A DNA stretch of 64,000 nucleotides from Rhodocyclaceae bacterium (GTDB taxonomy: Bacteria; Pseudomonadota; Gammaproteobacteria; Burkholderiales; Rhodocyclaceae), in assembly GCA_016704145.1 (NCBI GenBank), contig JADJAS010000007.1, positions 1,984,001 to 2,048,000 of the forward strand, given 5' to 3'. The notes beneath the pieces are model-generated. The model worked only from the letters and a program-made list of their open reading frames with translations, was not told the DNA's origin and ran no database searches. Positions 51,888-61,155 of this stretch are shown piece after piece. The first letter of the stretch is position 1. Each line of letters begins with the position of its first letter. A program made the position numbers and the translations under genes.

Positions 51888-53537
51888 TTATGCTGCCTTT
51901 TCCTTGACATAACGGCCCGGCGCCGGCTCTCCGGCCGGATGCGCCTTGCCGCCGAGCCGGCCGCGCGCCGCCACTTCGCCGTCGCCGAACTGCTGCAACC
52001 ATTCCGCCCAGCGCGGCCACCAGCTGCCTTTCACTTCCGTGGCGCCGGCCAGCCATTCGTCGGCGCTCGTCGTCTGGCTATCGTTCACCCAGTGACTGCG
52101 CTTGTTTTTCGCCGCCGGGTTGATGACGCCCGCGATGTGGCCGGAGGCGCCGAGCACGAAGGTGGTCTTGCCGCCCAGGAGCTTGCGGCCGAGATAGGAA
52201 GTCTGCCAGGGCACGATGTGGTCCTCGCGCGTGGCGAGGATGAAGGCCGGCATATCGACCTTGCCCAGGTCGGCCTTGACACCGCACATGGCCAGCTTGC
52301 CCGGCACGCGCAGGTTGTTCTCCAGGTACATGTTGCGCAGGTACCAGGCGGCGAAGGGGCCGGGCAGGTTGGCGGAATCAGAGTTCCAGTAGAGCAGGTC
52401 GAACGGCGGCGGCTTGATGCCCTTCAGGTAGTTGCCGACCACGTACTGCCAGATCAGGTCATTTGCGCGCAGCGCGGAAAACACCGCCGCCAGCTCGCGG
52501 CCCATCAGCAGGCCGCCCTTGCCGATGGTGTTTTCGCGTGCGACTACCGAGGCTTCGTCGATGAAGCAGCCGAGTTCGCCCGGGTCGGAGAAATCGAGCA
52601 GCGTGGTGAGCAGCGTCAGCGAGGCGACGTCGTCGTTGCCGCGTGCCTTCATCACCGCCAGCGCGGATGAAATGATGGTGCCGCCGACGCAGAAGCCGAG
52701 GGTGTTGATCCGCTCGACAGCGCAGATGTCCTTGGCGACCCGGAATGCCATCAACACGCCTTGTTCGATGTAGTCATCCCAGGTCAGATGGCCTTGAGCG
52801 GCCTTGGCGTTGCGCCAGGAGACCAGGAACACCGTGTGACCCTGCTCGATGGCGTAGCGGACGAAGGAATTTTCCGGCTGCAGGTCGAGGATGTAGTACT
52901 TGTTGATGCAGGGCGGCACCATGACGAACGGGCGCTTGGCGACTTTGTCGGTGAGCGGCGCGTACTGGATCAGCTGCATCAGTTCGTTCTCGAACACCAC
53001 CGCGCCCGGCGTGATCGCCAGGTTGCGGCCGACTTCGAAGACCGACTCGTCGGTCATCGAGATGCGCCCTTTCTCGAGGTCGGCGATCAGGTTCTGGATG
53101 CCTTGCGTGATGCTCTGGCCCTGGGTTTCGAGGGCCTTCTGGACGAATTCCGGGTTGGTGGCGATGAAGTTCGACGGCGCCATCGCATCGACCATCTGGC
53201 GGGTAATGAAACGCAAGCGGCCCTTGGTCTGACCGTCGGTCACCGGCGCTGCTTCGACGGCCTTGCCGAGGTAATCGGCATTGATGCGGTAGGCCTGGCG
53301 CAGGTAGTCGAAGATCGGGCTTTCGGCCCACGCTGGGTGGTCGAAACGGCGATCACCGGGCTCGGCGGGCGCGACTGTCGGCGACGCATCACCGCTGCGA
53401 CGCGCTAGCATGGCCTGCCAAAGAGCGGCATGGCGCTCGCGCCATTCGTTCTGCAACGCGACCAAGGCTTCGCCTTGCGGTTGCCAGGCTTCCATCCACG
53501 CCTTGACGGACGAATTCAGGTCCGGAGCCGACGACAT
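51888..53537 (-). CDS. phaC: Class I poly(3-hydroxyalkanoate) synthase
   Basis: 549 residues. The lipase-like box GFCVGG holds the catalytic Cys283, with Asp439 in ATREDHIVPW and His467 in GASGHIAGV completing the triad. The N-terminal domain (FDHPAWAESPIFDYLRQAYRIN) is that of class I synthases, which act on short-chain hydroxyacyl-CoA without PhaE or PhaR subunits. ATG 53537 has a GGGGGG SD; the in-frame upstream extension overlaps the promoter and is rejected. Confidence 0.95.
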   Translation of the reverse strand: MSSAPDLNSSVKAWMEAWQPQGEALVALQNEWRERHAALWQAMLARRSGDASPTVAPAEPGDRRFDHPAWAESPIFDYLRQAYRINADYLGKAVEAAPVTDGQTKGRLRFITRQMVDAMAPSNFIATNPEFVQKALETQGQSITQGIQNLIADLEKGRISMTDESVFEVGRNLAITPGAVVFENELMQLIQYAPLTDKVAKRPFVMVPPCINKYYILDLQPENSFVRYAIEQGHTVFLVSWRNAKAAQGHLTWDDYIEQGVLMAFRVAKDICAVERINTLGFCVGGTIISSALAVMKARGNDDVASLTLLTTLLDFSDPGELGCFIDEASVVARENTIGKGGLLMGRELAAVFSALRANDLIWQYVVGNYLKGIKPPPFDLLYWNSDSANLPGPFAAWYLRNMYLENNLRVPGKLAMCGVKADLGKVDMPAFILATREDHIVPWQTSYLGRKLLGGKTTFVLGASGHIAGVINPAAKNKRSHWVNDSQTTSADEWLAGATEVKGSWWPRWAEWLQQFGDGEVAARGRLGGKAHPAGEPAPGRYVKEKAA

Positions 53538-53624
53538 GCACCCCCCTTTCCGGCGCCTGGTACCAAGTATTGTCGGCGATGCCAGGCGAGCTTGAGAAAA
53601 TCCCGGGCCGCCGCGTGGCAGCCC

Positions 53625-53648
53625 GGTATTGCATTGCAGCATTGTACC
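53625..53648 (-). promoter_or_regulatory. phaC promoter with candidate PhaR operator
   Basis: Minus strand TACAAT (53646-53641) abuts GCTGCAATGC; the whole 24 bp is bounded by GGTA/TACC ends. It resembles the phaR promoter region at the same offset from the -10. A leader of about 90 bp separates it from phaC. Confidence 0.45.
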
Positions 53649-53737
53649 TTCTAGCCGACGGCGATGACCGAAACGAATGTTAACGCTGCAATCCTTACGC
53701 CTTCCTTATGCGGGCCGTCCGGCATGCCCCGATCGGT

Positions 53738-54520
53738 TCAGGACGGGCCGTAGCCTTCGACCAGATGGTGCGTGAGGACGATGGTGGCGATGCCGGCGCC
53801 GATCAGCAGCACCTGTTGCAGCGTCGCGTGCAGTTCGGGGCGCTTGTGCAGGCCGGGAATCAGGTCGGCCACCGCCACGTAGATCATGCTCGCCGCGGCC
53901 AGCGCCAGGAGATGCGGGATGGCGCCCTGGGCGGTCGACAACGCGAACCAGGCCAGCAGGCCGCCGACGAGGGTGGCAAGACTGGAGAGCAGGTTGTAGA
54001 GAAAGGCCCGGGCCTTCGTATAGCCGGAATGCAGGAGGATCAGGAAATCGCCGACTTCCTGGGGAATCTCGTGGGCGACGATGGCCACCGCCATGACCAG
54101 GCCAAGACGTGGGTCTTCCATGAAGGCGGCGGCGATCAGCACGCCGTCGACGAAATTATGGAAGGTGTCGCCGACCAGGATCATCAGGCCGCTGCGACTT
54201 CCGTCGTGGCCGTGACCATGCGGCTCGTGTCCTTCGCAGGACTCGATGTGGCAGTGGCGCCAGAGCACCAGCTTCTCCAGCACGAAAAAGCCGAGGATGC
54301 CGGCCAGCACGGTGGTGGTGGTCATGGTGGCATCGCCGCTGCCGATGATGGCCTCGGGCAGCACCTCGAGAAACGCGGCGCCGAGCAGCGCGCCGATGGC
54401 GAAGCTGACCAGCATCGGCACCCAGGAAGCGCGCACCTTGAAGGCGAACACGGCGGCGGTGAGGACGGAGAGCAGGCCGCCGGCAATCGCGGCGCCGACA
54501 ATCCAGGTCAAGGTGGTCAT
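53738..54520 (-). CDS. ZIP-family metal transporter
   Basis: 260 residues, eight predicted membrane helices. The metal-binding helices are HNFVDGVLIAAAF and VAIVAHEIPQEVGDF, the hallmark of ZIP (zinc/iron) permeases; a histidine-rich loop (CHIESCEGHEPHGHGHDG) lies between helices III and IV. It imports Zn or related divalent metals across the inner membrane. An IS1595-type element inserted 7 bp before its ATG has cut it off from pgeF, its former upstream neighbour. Confidence 0.9.
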   Translation of the reverse strand: MTTLTWIVGAAIAGGLLSVLTAAVFAFKVRASWVPMLVSFAIGALLGAAFLEVLPEAIIGSGDATMTTTTVLAGILGFFVLEKLVLWRHCHIESCEGHEPHGHGHDGSRSGLMILVGDTFHNFVDGVLIAAAFMEDPRLGLVMAVAIVAHEIPQEVGDFLILLHSGYTKARAFLYNLLSSLATLVGGLLAWFALSTAQGAIPHLLALAAASMIYVAVADLIPGLHKRPELHATLQQVLLIGAGIATIVLTHHLVEGYGPS

Positions 54521-54527
54521 GGTTCGA
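54520..54527 (+). repeat. Target-site duplication, left (TGGTTCGA)
   Basis: Exact 8-bp match to 55573-55580. An 8-bp duplication is the normal length for IS1595-family insertion. Confidence 0.9.
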
Positions 54528-55572
54528 CCTGATTAGCCACAATATTCAGAAGGCTCATTTGGCGAGCCTGCCGGGGTGAAAAATGGGCGCGTCTTGTCCG
54601 AAGGGGATGCGCGATGGGGATCAACCGGGTGCAGTTTCAGAAGGGATTGTCGATGGCGCAATTCATGGAGCGCTACGGGACGGAGGAGAAATGCCACGCT
54701 GCGGTTGTTGCGCTGCGCTGGCCGAATGGGTTCGTTTGCCCCGAATGCAAAGACAGGCGCCATTACACGTTCGAGCGCAAGGGACTGCGGTACTGGCAAT
54801 GTGCGTCGTGCCGGGAGCAGACGACGGTAATGTGCGGGACGGTGTTCGAGTCCACGAAGTTGCCGCTGACGACCTGGTTCCTGGCGATGCATCTGCTGAC
54901 CCAGGCCAAGAACAATGTCTCGGCGCTGGAACTCAAGCGCCACCTCGGTGTGCGTTACAAGACCGCCTGGCTGCTCAGCTACAAGTTGATGCAGGTGATG
55001 AGCGAGCGGGAGGCGGATCGCCAACTGGATGGCCGGGGCGAGATCGACGATGCCTACCTGGGCGGCGAACTGCCTGGCGGAAAGAGCGGGCGCGGTTCGG
55101 AGAACAAGGTATCGTTCATTGCCGCCGTGCAGACCACCGAGACCGGCAACCCACTGAAGGTCTGCCTGAAGAAGCTGGAATTCACCAAGGAGGCGATCAC
55201 CGACTGGGCGAAGACGGCACTGTCCGCATCGGCCCACGTGGTGTCGGATGGTCTGTGGTGCTTCCGCGCCGTCACCGCGGCCGGCGCCACCCAGGAGCGC
55301 ATTGTTACTGGTGGCGGCCCCGCCTGCGTCAAGCTGGAGCAATTCCGCGCAGTGAATACCTTCCTCGGCAATCTCAAGACCGCCTACTCGGGTACCTACC
55401 ATGCCTTCGATTTCGCTAAGTATGCGCATCGGTATCTTGCTGAAGTCCAGTATCGGTTCAATCGCCGGTTCGATCTGTCGTCTATCCTGAAGCGCCTCTT
55501 GGTTGCTGCCGTGGCTACCACGGCTCGTCCCGAGCGATTCTTGCGCGCGGCTGAACATTGTGGCTAATCAGG
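54528..55572 (+). mobile_element. Complete IS1595-family insertion sequence
   Basis: 1045 bp. The terminal inverted repeats (54528-54549 and 55551-55572) start CCTGATTAGCCACAAT and match at 21 of 22 positions. An 8-bp target duplication flanks it. A single intact transposase gene fills the element, so it may still be active. It separates pgeF from the ZIP transporter gene. Confidence 0.93.
54614..55567 (+). CDS. IS1595-family (ISXO2-like) transposase
   Basis: 317 residues. An N-terminal zinc ribbon (CPECKDRRHYTFERKGLRYWQCASC, here cited in pieces: CPEC and CASC pairs) is followed by a helix-turn-helix region and a DDE-type ISXO2 domain with IDDAYLGGE, HVVSDGLWCF and the late NTFLGNLKTAYSGTYHAFDF block. 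Length and order are normal for the family and the frame is intact. AAGGGG precedes ATG 54614. It is transcribed opposite to the neighbouring ZIP and pgeF genes. Confidence 0.93.
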   Translation: MGINRVQFQKGLSMAQFMERYGTEEKCHAAVVALRWPNGFVCPECKDRRHYTFERKGLRYWQCASCREQTTVMCGTVFESTKLPLTTWFLAMHLLTQAKNNVSALELKRHLGVRYKTAWLLSYKLMQVMSEREADRQLDGRGEIDDAYLGGELPGGKSGRGSENKVSFIAAVQTTETGNPLKVCLKKLEFTKEAITDWAKTALSASAHVVSDGLWCFRAVTAAGATQERIVTGGGPACVKLEQFRAVNTFLGNLKTAYSGTYHAFDFAKYAHRYLAEVQYRFNRRFDLSSILKRLLVAAVATTARPERFLRAAEHCG

Positions 55573-55580
55573 TGGTTCGA
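55573..55580 (+). repeat. Target-site duplication, right (TGGTTCGA)
   Basis: Exact copy of 54520-54527. It begins directly after the right end of the element and lies just beyond the pgeF stop codon. Confidence 0.9.
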
Positions 55581-56271
55581 TTATACGGTCCAGATCAGGC
55601 TGGCCATACGCCCGGTGACCCCTTCGCGCCGATAGGAGTAGAAGTATTGTTCGTCATTGAACGTGCAATGACCGCCGCCGTACACGCGCTCGACGCCCAT
55701 GCCACGAAGCCGCCGGCGCGCCAGCGCATAAAGATCGCATCCCCACTTGCCGTCGGTTTTGACGACAAATGCCGACGCGGCGCCGGCATCGTCGGCCGTG
55801 AAGGCCGACACGACGTCGGCGCCGACCTCGAAGGCGGCGGGGCCGATCGCCGGTCCCAGCCAGGCCAGCAGCCGGTCGCCCGGCGCCGCCATGGCCGAGA
55901 TGGTAGCCTCCAGGATACCGGCGGCCAGGCCGCGCCAGCCGGCATGCGCGGCCGCGACCACGCTACCCGCCTCGTGGCACAACAGCACCGGCAGACAATC
56001 GGCCGTAAGCACGGCGCAGACGACGCCGGGCGTGCGCGCCACCGAAGCATCGGCCTCGACGCCCCGAGTCGACGCTTCGGCTTCCACGCAGCGCGTTCCA
56101 TGCACCTGGGTCAGCCAGACCGGTTCATCCGGCAGTTGGCGGCGCAGTTCGGCGCGGCGTGCCGCCATGGCTGACTTTTGGTAATCGACATGGTCGGCCA
56201 GGCTGCCATGCGCGCGCGTGGTCACGAGCGCACGGACGTTCGCCGGCACGGGCCAGTCGGGAACGAGAAAG

Positions 56272-56279
<8 letters not shown>
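55581..56279 (-). CDS. pgeF: Peptidoglycan editing factor PgeF (laccase-domain, YfiH family)
   Basis: 232 residues. The metal-site motifs are QVHGTRCVEA, LTADCLPVLLC, AAHAGWRGLAAGI and GGHCTFND, the conserved His/Cys/His set of the YfiH family, which removes wrongly incorporated amino acids from peptidoglycan precursors. The start codon and first residues MADFL lie inside a dispersed-repeat copy (56268-56293) shared with the end of rluD. A second repeat copy is in frame at 56153-56178 (QKSAMAARRAE), inverted relative to the first. Formerly followed by the ZIP gene, now by the IS. Confidence 0.92.
56153..56178 (-). repeat. Dispersed repeat in pgeF
   Basis: Minus strand AAAGTCAGCCATGGCG, then GCACGCCGCG: near-perfect. 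In frame of pgeF (QKSAMAARRAE), inverted relative to the copy 90 bp away. Confidence 0.9.
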
Positions 56280-57225
<946 letters not shown>

Positions 57226-57226
57226 C

Positions 57227-58033
57227 ATGCGCAGTTTAGCCGCTCTGCTCGCTCCGCTTCTCCTGCTTGCCGCGCTCGTCCTCGGCGGCTGCGGCCTGCT
57301 GCAGGAGGAACAGGATGAAACCCTCGGCTGGTCGGCGAACAAACTCTACTCCGAGGCGCGCGGCGCAATGTCCGACGGCGCCTACGACAAGGCGGTCAAG
57401 TACTTCGAAAAACTGGAGGCGCGCTATCCGTTCGGACGCTACGCCCAGCAGGCCCAGCTTGAAGTCGCGTATGCCCACTTCAAGCAGGGCGAAGCCGCTT
57501 CCGCAATTTCCGCGTGCGACCGTTTCATCCGTTTGCACCCGAATCACCCGAATGTCGACTATGCCTATTATCTGAAGGGGCTGATCAACTTCAACGAGGA
57601 CCTCGGCCTGCTCGGCTTCCTGGGCAACCAGGATCTGACGGAACGGGACCCGAAAGCGGCGCGCGAGTCCTTCGAAACCTTCAAGGAACTCGTGAGCCGG
57701 TTTCCGCAAAGCCGCTATGCCGCCGACTCCTCACAACGCATGAACTATCTGGTCAACGCGTTGGCCGCCCATGAAGTGCATGTCGCCGACTACTACGTGC
57801 GCCGCGGCGCCTATCTGGCCGCGGCGAACCGGGCGCAGGCGACCATCAAGGCCTACCCGAATTCGCCGGCCCGCGAGAATGCACTCGTCATTCTGATCAA
57901 GTCTTATGACGCCATGGGGATGAAAGATCTGCGCGACGACACGGAGCGCGTGATGCGCGCGAACTTCCCCAACAGTCGCTACTTCAAACCGGACGCCGGC
58001 GATGCCGACAAGCCATGGTGGAAGTTCTGGTAG
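57227..58033 (+). CDS. bamD: Outer membrane assembly lipoprotein BamD
   Basis: Essential subunit of the BAM complex inserting beta-barrel proteins into the outer membrane. 268 residues. Lipoprotein signal with lipobox LGGC (Cys22). Five TPR-like helix pairs follow (KLYSEARGAMSDGAYDKAVKYFEKLEARYPFGRYAQQAQLEVAYA and so on in the family pattern). The order rluD/bamD divergent is conserved in betaproteobacteria. Confidence 0.95.
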   Translation: MRSLAALLAPLLLLAALVLGGCGLLQEEQDETLGWSANKLYSEARGAMSDGAYDKAVKYFEKLEARYPFGRYAQQAQLEVAYAHFKQGEAASAISACDRFIRLHPNHPNVDYAYYLKGLINFNEDLGLLGFLGNQDLTERDPKAARESFETFKELVSRFPQSRYAADSSQRMNYLVNALAAHEVHVADYYVRRGAYLAAANRAQATIKAYPNSPARENALVILIKSYDAMGMKDLRDDTERVMRANFPNSRYFKPDAGDADKPWWKFW

Positions 58034-58039
58034 CCCGGG

Positions 58040-58786
58040 TCAGAGCTTCGCTGGCGCACGTTGCCGGCGTGTCTCGAACAGGCAGACGCCGGCGGCAACC
58101 GAGACATTGAGACTTTCGACGCTGCCGAGCATCGGGATGCGCGCCAGTTCGTCGCAGGTTTCGCGCGTCAGTCGGCGCAGGCCGCCGCCCTCGGCGCCGA
58201 ACACCCAGGCAAGCGGGCCACGCTGGTCGATGGTGTAAATATCCCGGTCGGCTTCGCCGGCGGCGCCCATCACCCAGACGCCCAGTTCCTGCATCTCGCG
58301 CAGGCTGCGCGCCAGATTGGTGACCATGAGGTAGGGCACCGTTTCCGCCGCGCCGCTGGCCACCTTGATGGCCGTCGCATTGAGGCCGCAGGCGCGATCC
58401 CTGGGCGCCACCACCGCATGGGCGCCCGCTGCGTCGGCTACCCGCAGGCAGGCGCCGAGGTTGTGCGGATCGGTGACGCCGTCGAGCACCAGCAGCAGCG
58501 CCGGTCCGGAGACCGTCGCCATGACATCGTCGAGCGAGACGAATTTTTCGGTCATGGCGACCCGGGCGACCACGCCTTGATGCCGAGCGCCGCCCGCCAT
58601 GCCGTCCAGCCGCGCGACATCGGCGGCGACGGCTCGCACGCCCGCTGCGTCGGCCAGTTTCAGAAGGTCGCGCATCCGCGGGTCGTGGCGGTCCCCGGCG
58701 AACACAATTTCCCGGAATGACGCCGGCGAGCGGCGCAGCTTCGCTGTAATCGCGTGGAAGCCATGAATCAGGCGGGTTTCGCTCAT
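58040..58786 (-). CDS. rlmB: 23S rRNA (guanosine-2'-O)-methyltransferase RlmB
   Basis: 248 residues. The N-terminal substrate-binding domain ETRLIHGFHAITAKL is followed by the SpoU knot: DGVTDPHNLGACLRVADAAGAHAVV (motif 1), WVFGAEGGGLRRL (motif 2) and IPMLGSVESLNVSVAAGVCLFE (motif 3). It methylates G2251 of 23S rRNA. ATG 58786 is preferred. The gene is convergent with bamD (6 bp apart); a dispersed repeat lies upstream at 58833-58858. Confidence 0.94.
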   Translation of the reverse strand: MSETRLIHGFHAITAKLRRSPASFREIVFAGDRHDPRMRDLLKLADAAGVRAVAADVARLDGMAGGARHQGVVARVAMTEKFVSLDDVMATVSGPALLLVLDGVTDPHNLGACLRVADAAGAHAVVAPRDRACGLNATAIKVASGAAETVPYLMVTNLARSLREMQELGVWVMGAAGEADRDIYTIDQRGPLAWVFGAEGGGLRRLTRETCDELARIPMLGSVESLNVSVAAGVCLFETRRQRAPAKL

Positions 58787-58832
58787 GCGGGCAATCAGCC
58801 GAAAGCAAGAATGTCGGGAGGATAATGGAAGA

Positions 58833-58858
58833 AGCGGCGTGTCGCCACGGCTGACTTT
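58833..58858 (-). repeat. Dispersed repeat between hemH and rlmB
   Basis: Minus strand AAAGTCAGCCGTGGCG, then ACACGCCGCT. Intergenic. Confidence 0.9.
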
Positions 58859-58881
58859 GGCGTGTTGCGTCGGCCGCCGTG

Positions 58882-59865
58882 TCAGCCCAGCCGGCGGCCG
58901 AGCTTGCTCAGAGCAATATCGGTCAGCGCGGCGATCCAGTCTGGCCGCTCGTTGAGGCAGGGAACATAGCGGAATTCGTTTCCGCCGGCGGCGAGAAAGG
59001 TCTCCCGGCATTCCATGTTGATTTCCTCCAGCGTCTCCAGGCAATCGGCGGGAAAGCCGGGGCAGATGACGTCCACGCGCTTGAGTCCGGAGCGACCGAG
59101 TCGATCGAGCGTCGGTTGGGTGTAGGGCTGCAGCCATTCGGCGGCGCCAAAACGCGATTGAAAAGTGACTTGCCAACTGTCGTCGCGCAGATTGAGTTCC
59201 GCTGCGAGCAGATCGGCGGTGCGCCGGCACTGACTTTCGTAGGGGTCGCCGCGCTCGACCGCGCGTTTCGGTATGCCATGAAAGCTCATCACCAGATGGT
59301 CGGGGCGACCTGATGTCATCCAGTGGTCGCGCATGCTCTGGCGGAGCGCGCCGATATAGCCCGGGTCGTCGTGGAAATCCTCGACCTCGAGGATTTCGAC
59401 CGCCGAGCCGTGGCGCTGGCGCCAGCCGCGAAGGGCATCGCGCGTGCTCAGCGTGGTGCTCGCCGAGAATTGCGGATAGAGCGGCACGACGACGATACGG
59501 CGGGCGCCCGCCTGGCGCAGCCGATCCAGTTCGCCGGGGATCGCCGGCTGGCCGTAGCGCATGGCCCAAGCGACGTCGACGTCCGCGATGCCTCGATGCC
59601 CGAGCAGGCCGCGGACCAGCTTAGCCTGCCGTTCGGTGTGCACCTTGAGCGGCGAACCTTCCCGGGTCCAGATCCTTTGGTACTTTGCGGCCGACCGGGC
59701 CGGCCGCGTGTTGAGGATGATGCCGTGCAGGATCGGCCACCAGACAAGGCGCGGCAGGTCGACGACCCGCCGGTCGCCGAGGAATTCGGCCAGGTAGCGG
59801 CGCAACGCCGGCGCGGTCGGCGCGTCCGGCGTGCCGAGGTTGACCAGCAGGATGGCGTCGTTCAT
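58882..59865 (-). CDS. hemH: Ferrochelatase
   Basis: Last step of heme synthesis: inserts Fe(II) into protoporphyrin IX. 327 residues. ILLVNLGTPDAPTAPALRRYLAEFL opens the protein; the active-site His is in MSFHGIPKR and the conserved acidic partner in CPGFPADCLETLEEI. Its ATG overlaps the hrcA stop by 4 bp, so the two are translationally coupled. Confidence 0.95.
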   Translation of the reverse strand: MNDAILLVNLGTPDAPTAPALRRYLAEFLGDRRVVDLPRLVWWPILHGIILNTRPARSAAKYQRIWTREGSPLKVHTERQAKLVRGLLGHRGIADVDVAWAMRYGQPAIPGELDRLRQAGARRIVVVPLYPQFSASTTLSTRDALRGWRQRHGSAVEILEVEDFHDDPGYIGALRQSMRDHWMTSGRPDHLVMSFHGIPKRAVERGDPYESQCRRTADLLAAELNLRDDSWQVTFQSRFGAAEWLQPYTQPTLDRLGRSGLKRVDVICPGFPADCLETLEEINMECRETFLAAGGNEFRYVPCLNERPDWIAALTDIALSKLGRRLG

Positions 59866-60881
59866 GGCGCGGCGAGCGCGCTCGATAGCAGCTTCGCCGT
59901 GATATCGACGATGGGAATGACCCGTTCGTAGGCCATGCGGGTCGGGCCGATGACGCCGATGGTGCCGACCACGCGCCCATCGACTTCGTAGGGTGCGGCG
60001 ACGACGCTGCATTCGTCGAGCGGCGCGATGCCGGACTCGCCGCCGATAAAGACCTGCACGCCCTCGGCGCGGTTCGACAGGTCGAGCAACTGTATCAGGC
60101 CGGTTTTCTTCTCGAATAATTCGAACAGGCCACGCAGGCGCCCCATGTTCGACGAGAGTTCCTCGACGCCGAGCAGGTTCTTCTCGCCGCTGATCACGTA
60201 CTGGGCCGAGGCGTCGGTCACCGCCTCGCTGCCGGCTTCGACGGCGGCGCTCATCAACTCGACCATGTCGGCGCGCAGCCGCTTCAGGTCATCCTGCAAG
60301 CGTGCGCGAATCTGGTTGAAGTCGAAGCCGGCGAAATGTTCGTTGAGCATGTTGGCGGCCGCCGTCAGCTCCGATGCCGTGTAGCTGCGCTGGGTGAACA
60401 GGATGCGGTTTTGCACGTCGCCTTCGGTGGTGACGATGATCAGCAGGATGCGCGTGTCCGAGAGGTTGAGAAACTCGATCTGGCGGATGCGCGGCAGCTG
60501 GCGGCGGGGGGCCACGACCACGCCGGCGAAACGGGTCAGTTCCGACAGGAGTTGCGAGGCGTGGCTGATCACGCGCTGCGGCTGGTCGGGCTGGATGACT
60601 TCCTTGATGCCGCTGATTTCTTCGCGCGCCAGCGGCTGCACGGTGAGCAGGCTATCGACGAACAGCCGGTAGCCCTTGGGGGTCGGGATGCGGCCGGCCG
60701 AGGTGTGCGGGCTGGCGATGAAGCCCATTTCCTCGAGGTCCGACATGACGTTGCGGATGGTCGCCGGCGACAATTCGAGACCCGAATGGCGTGACAGGGT
60801 ACGCGAGCCGACCGGCTGGCCTTCGATGATGTAGCGTTCGATCAGCGTCTTCAGCAGGGATTGGGCGCGGCGGTCGAGCAT
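59862..60881 (-). CDS. hrcA: Heat-inducible transcription repressor HrcA
   Basis: 339 residues. The N-terminal winged helix (LIERYIIEGQPVGSRTLSRHSGLELSPATIRNVMSDLEEMGFI) is followed by the dimerisation/GAF-like domain typical of HrcA. HrcA normally represses groE and dnaK operons through CIRCE elements. No CIRCE is seen in the region upstream of this gene, and no chaperone operon is in the window beyond htpG. It is followed by hemH. Confidence 0.95.
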   Translation of the reverse strand: MLDRRAQSLLKTLIERYIIEGQPVGSRTLSRHSGLELSPATIRNVMSDLEEMGFIASPHTSAGRIPTPKGYRLFVDSLLTVQPLAREEISGIKEVIQPDQPQRVISHASQLLSELTRFAGVVVAPRRQLPRIRQIEFLNLSDTRILLIIVTTEGDVQNRILFTQRSYTASELTAAANMLNEHFAGFDFNQIRARLQDDLKRLRADMVELMSAAVEAGSEAVTDASAQYVISGEKNLLGVEELSSNMGRLRGLFELFEKKTGLIQLLDLSNRAEGVQVFIGGESGIAPLDECSVVAAPYEVDGRVVGTIGVIGPTRMAYERVIPIVDITAKLLSSALAAP

Positions 60882-61018
60882 GTCTCGATTCTAGCGGTAA
60901 TCCGGAGCAGAATCGGCAGGGGCCGCTTACAGCCAAGCCCGCGCCAGCCTTGAAGGGATTTCAGAGACTGGCAACGACAAGGGCTTACGGGTTTTCACCG
61001 GTAAGCTCTTATTTTATT

Positions 61019-61095
61019 TGGTTGCGGGGGCAAGATTTGAACTTGCGACCTTCGGGTTATGAGCCCGACGAGCTGCCAGACTGCTCCACCCCGCG
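61019..61095 (-). tRNA. Initiator tRNA-fMet (anticodon CAT)
   Basis: 77 nt with encoded CCA. C1 opposite A72 is unpaired, and the anticodon stem has three consecutive G-C pairs (GGG-CTCATAA-CCC), both diagnostic of initiator tRNA. T-loop TTCAAAT. Confidence 0.96.
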
Positions 61096-61107
61096 TCAGA
61101 GTTGTTA

Positions 61108-61136
61108 ATTATACGGCGTCACAATGTGCAGTGCAA
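61108..61136 (-). promoter_or_regulatory. Promoter of initiator tRNA
   Basis: Minus strand: TTGCAC (61136-61131), 17 bp, TATAAT (61113-61108). The tRNA starts 12 bp downstream of the -10. Confidence 0.7.
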
Positions 61137-61155
61137 CAGATTTTCTCCAGATGGC

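Noticed and set aside
59212..59237. A further possible copy of the dispersed repeat in hemH
   Set aside because: AAAGTCAGTG matches the tag, but the rest is diverged and the encoded YESQCRR is plausible as ordinary ferrochelatase sequence.
60980..61018. Hairpin GCTTAC...GTAAGC followed by a T-rich stretch near the initiator tRNA
   Set aside because: The T-rich side is on the plus strand, but the genes on both sides are on the minus strand, so no transcript is available to be terminated. Left unassigned.
60882..61018. CIRCE element for HrcA autoregulation
   Set aside because: Searched for TTAGCACTC and its mirrored half in the hrcA upstream region; neither half is present.
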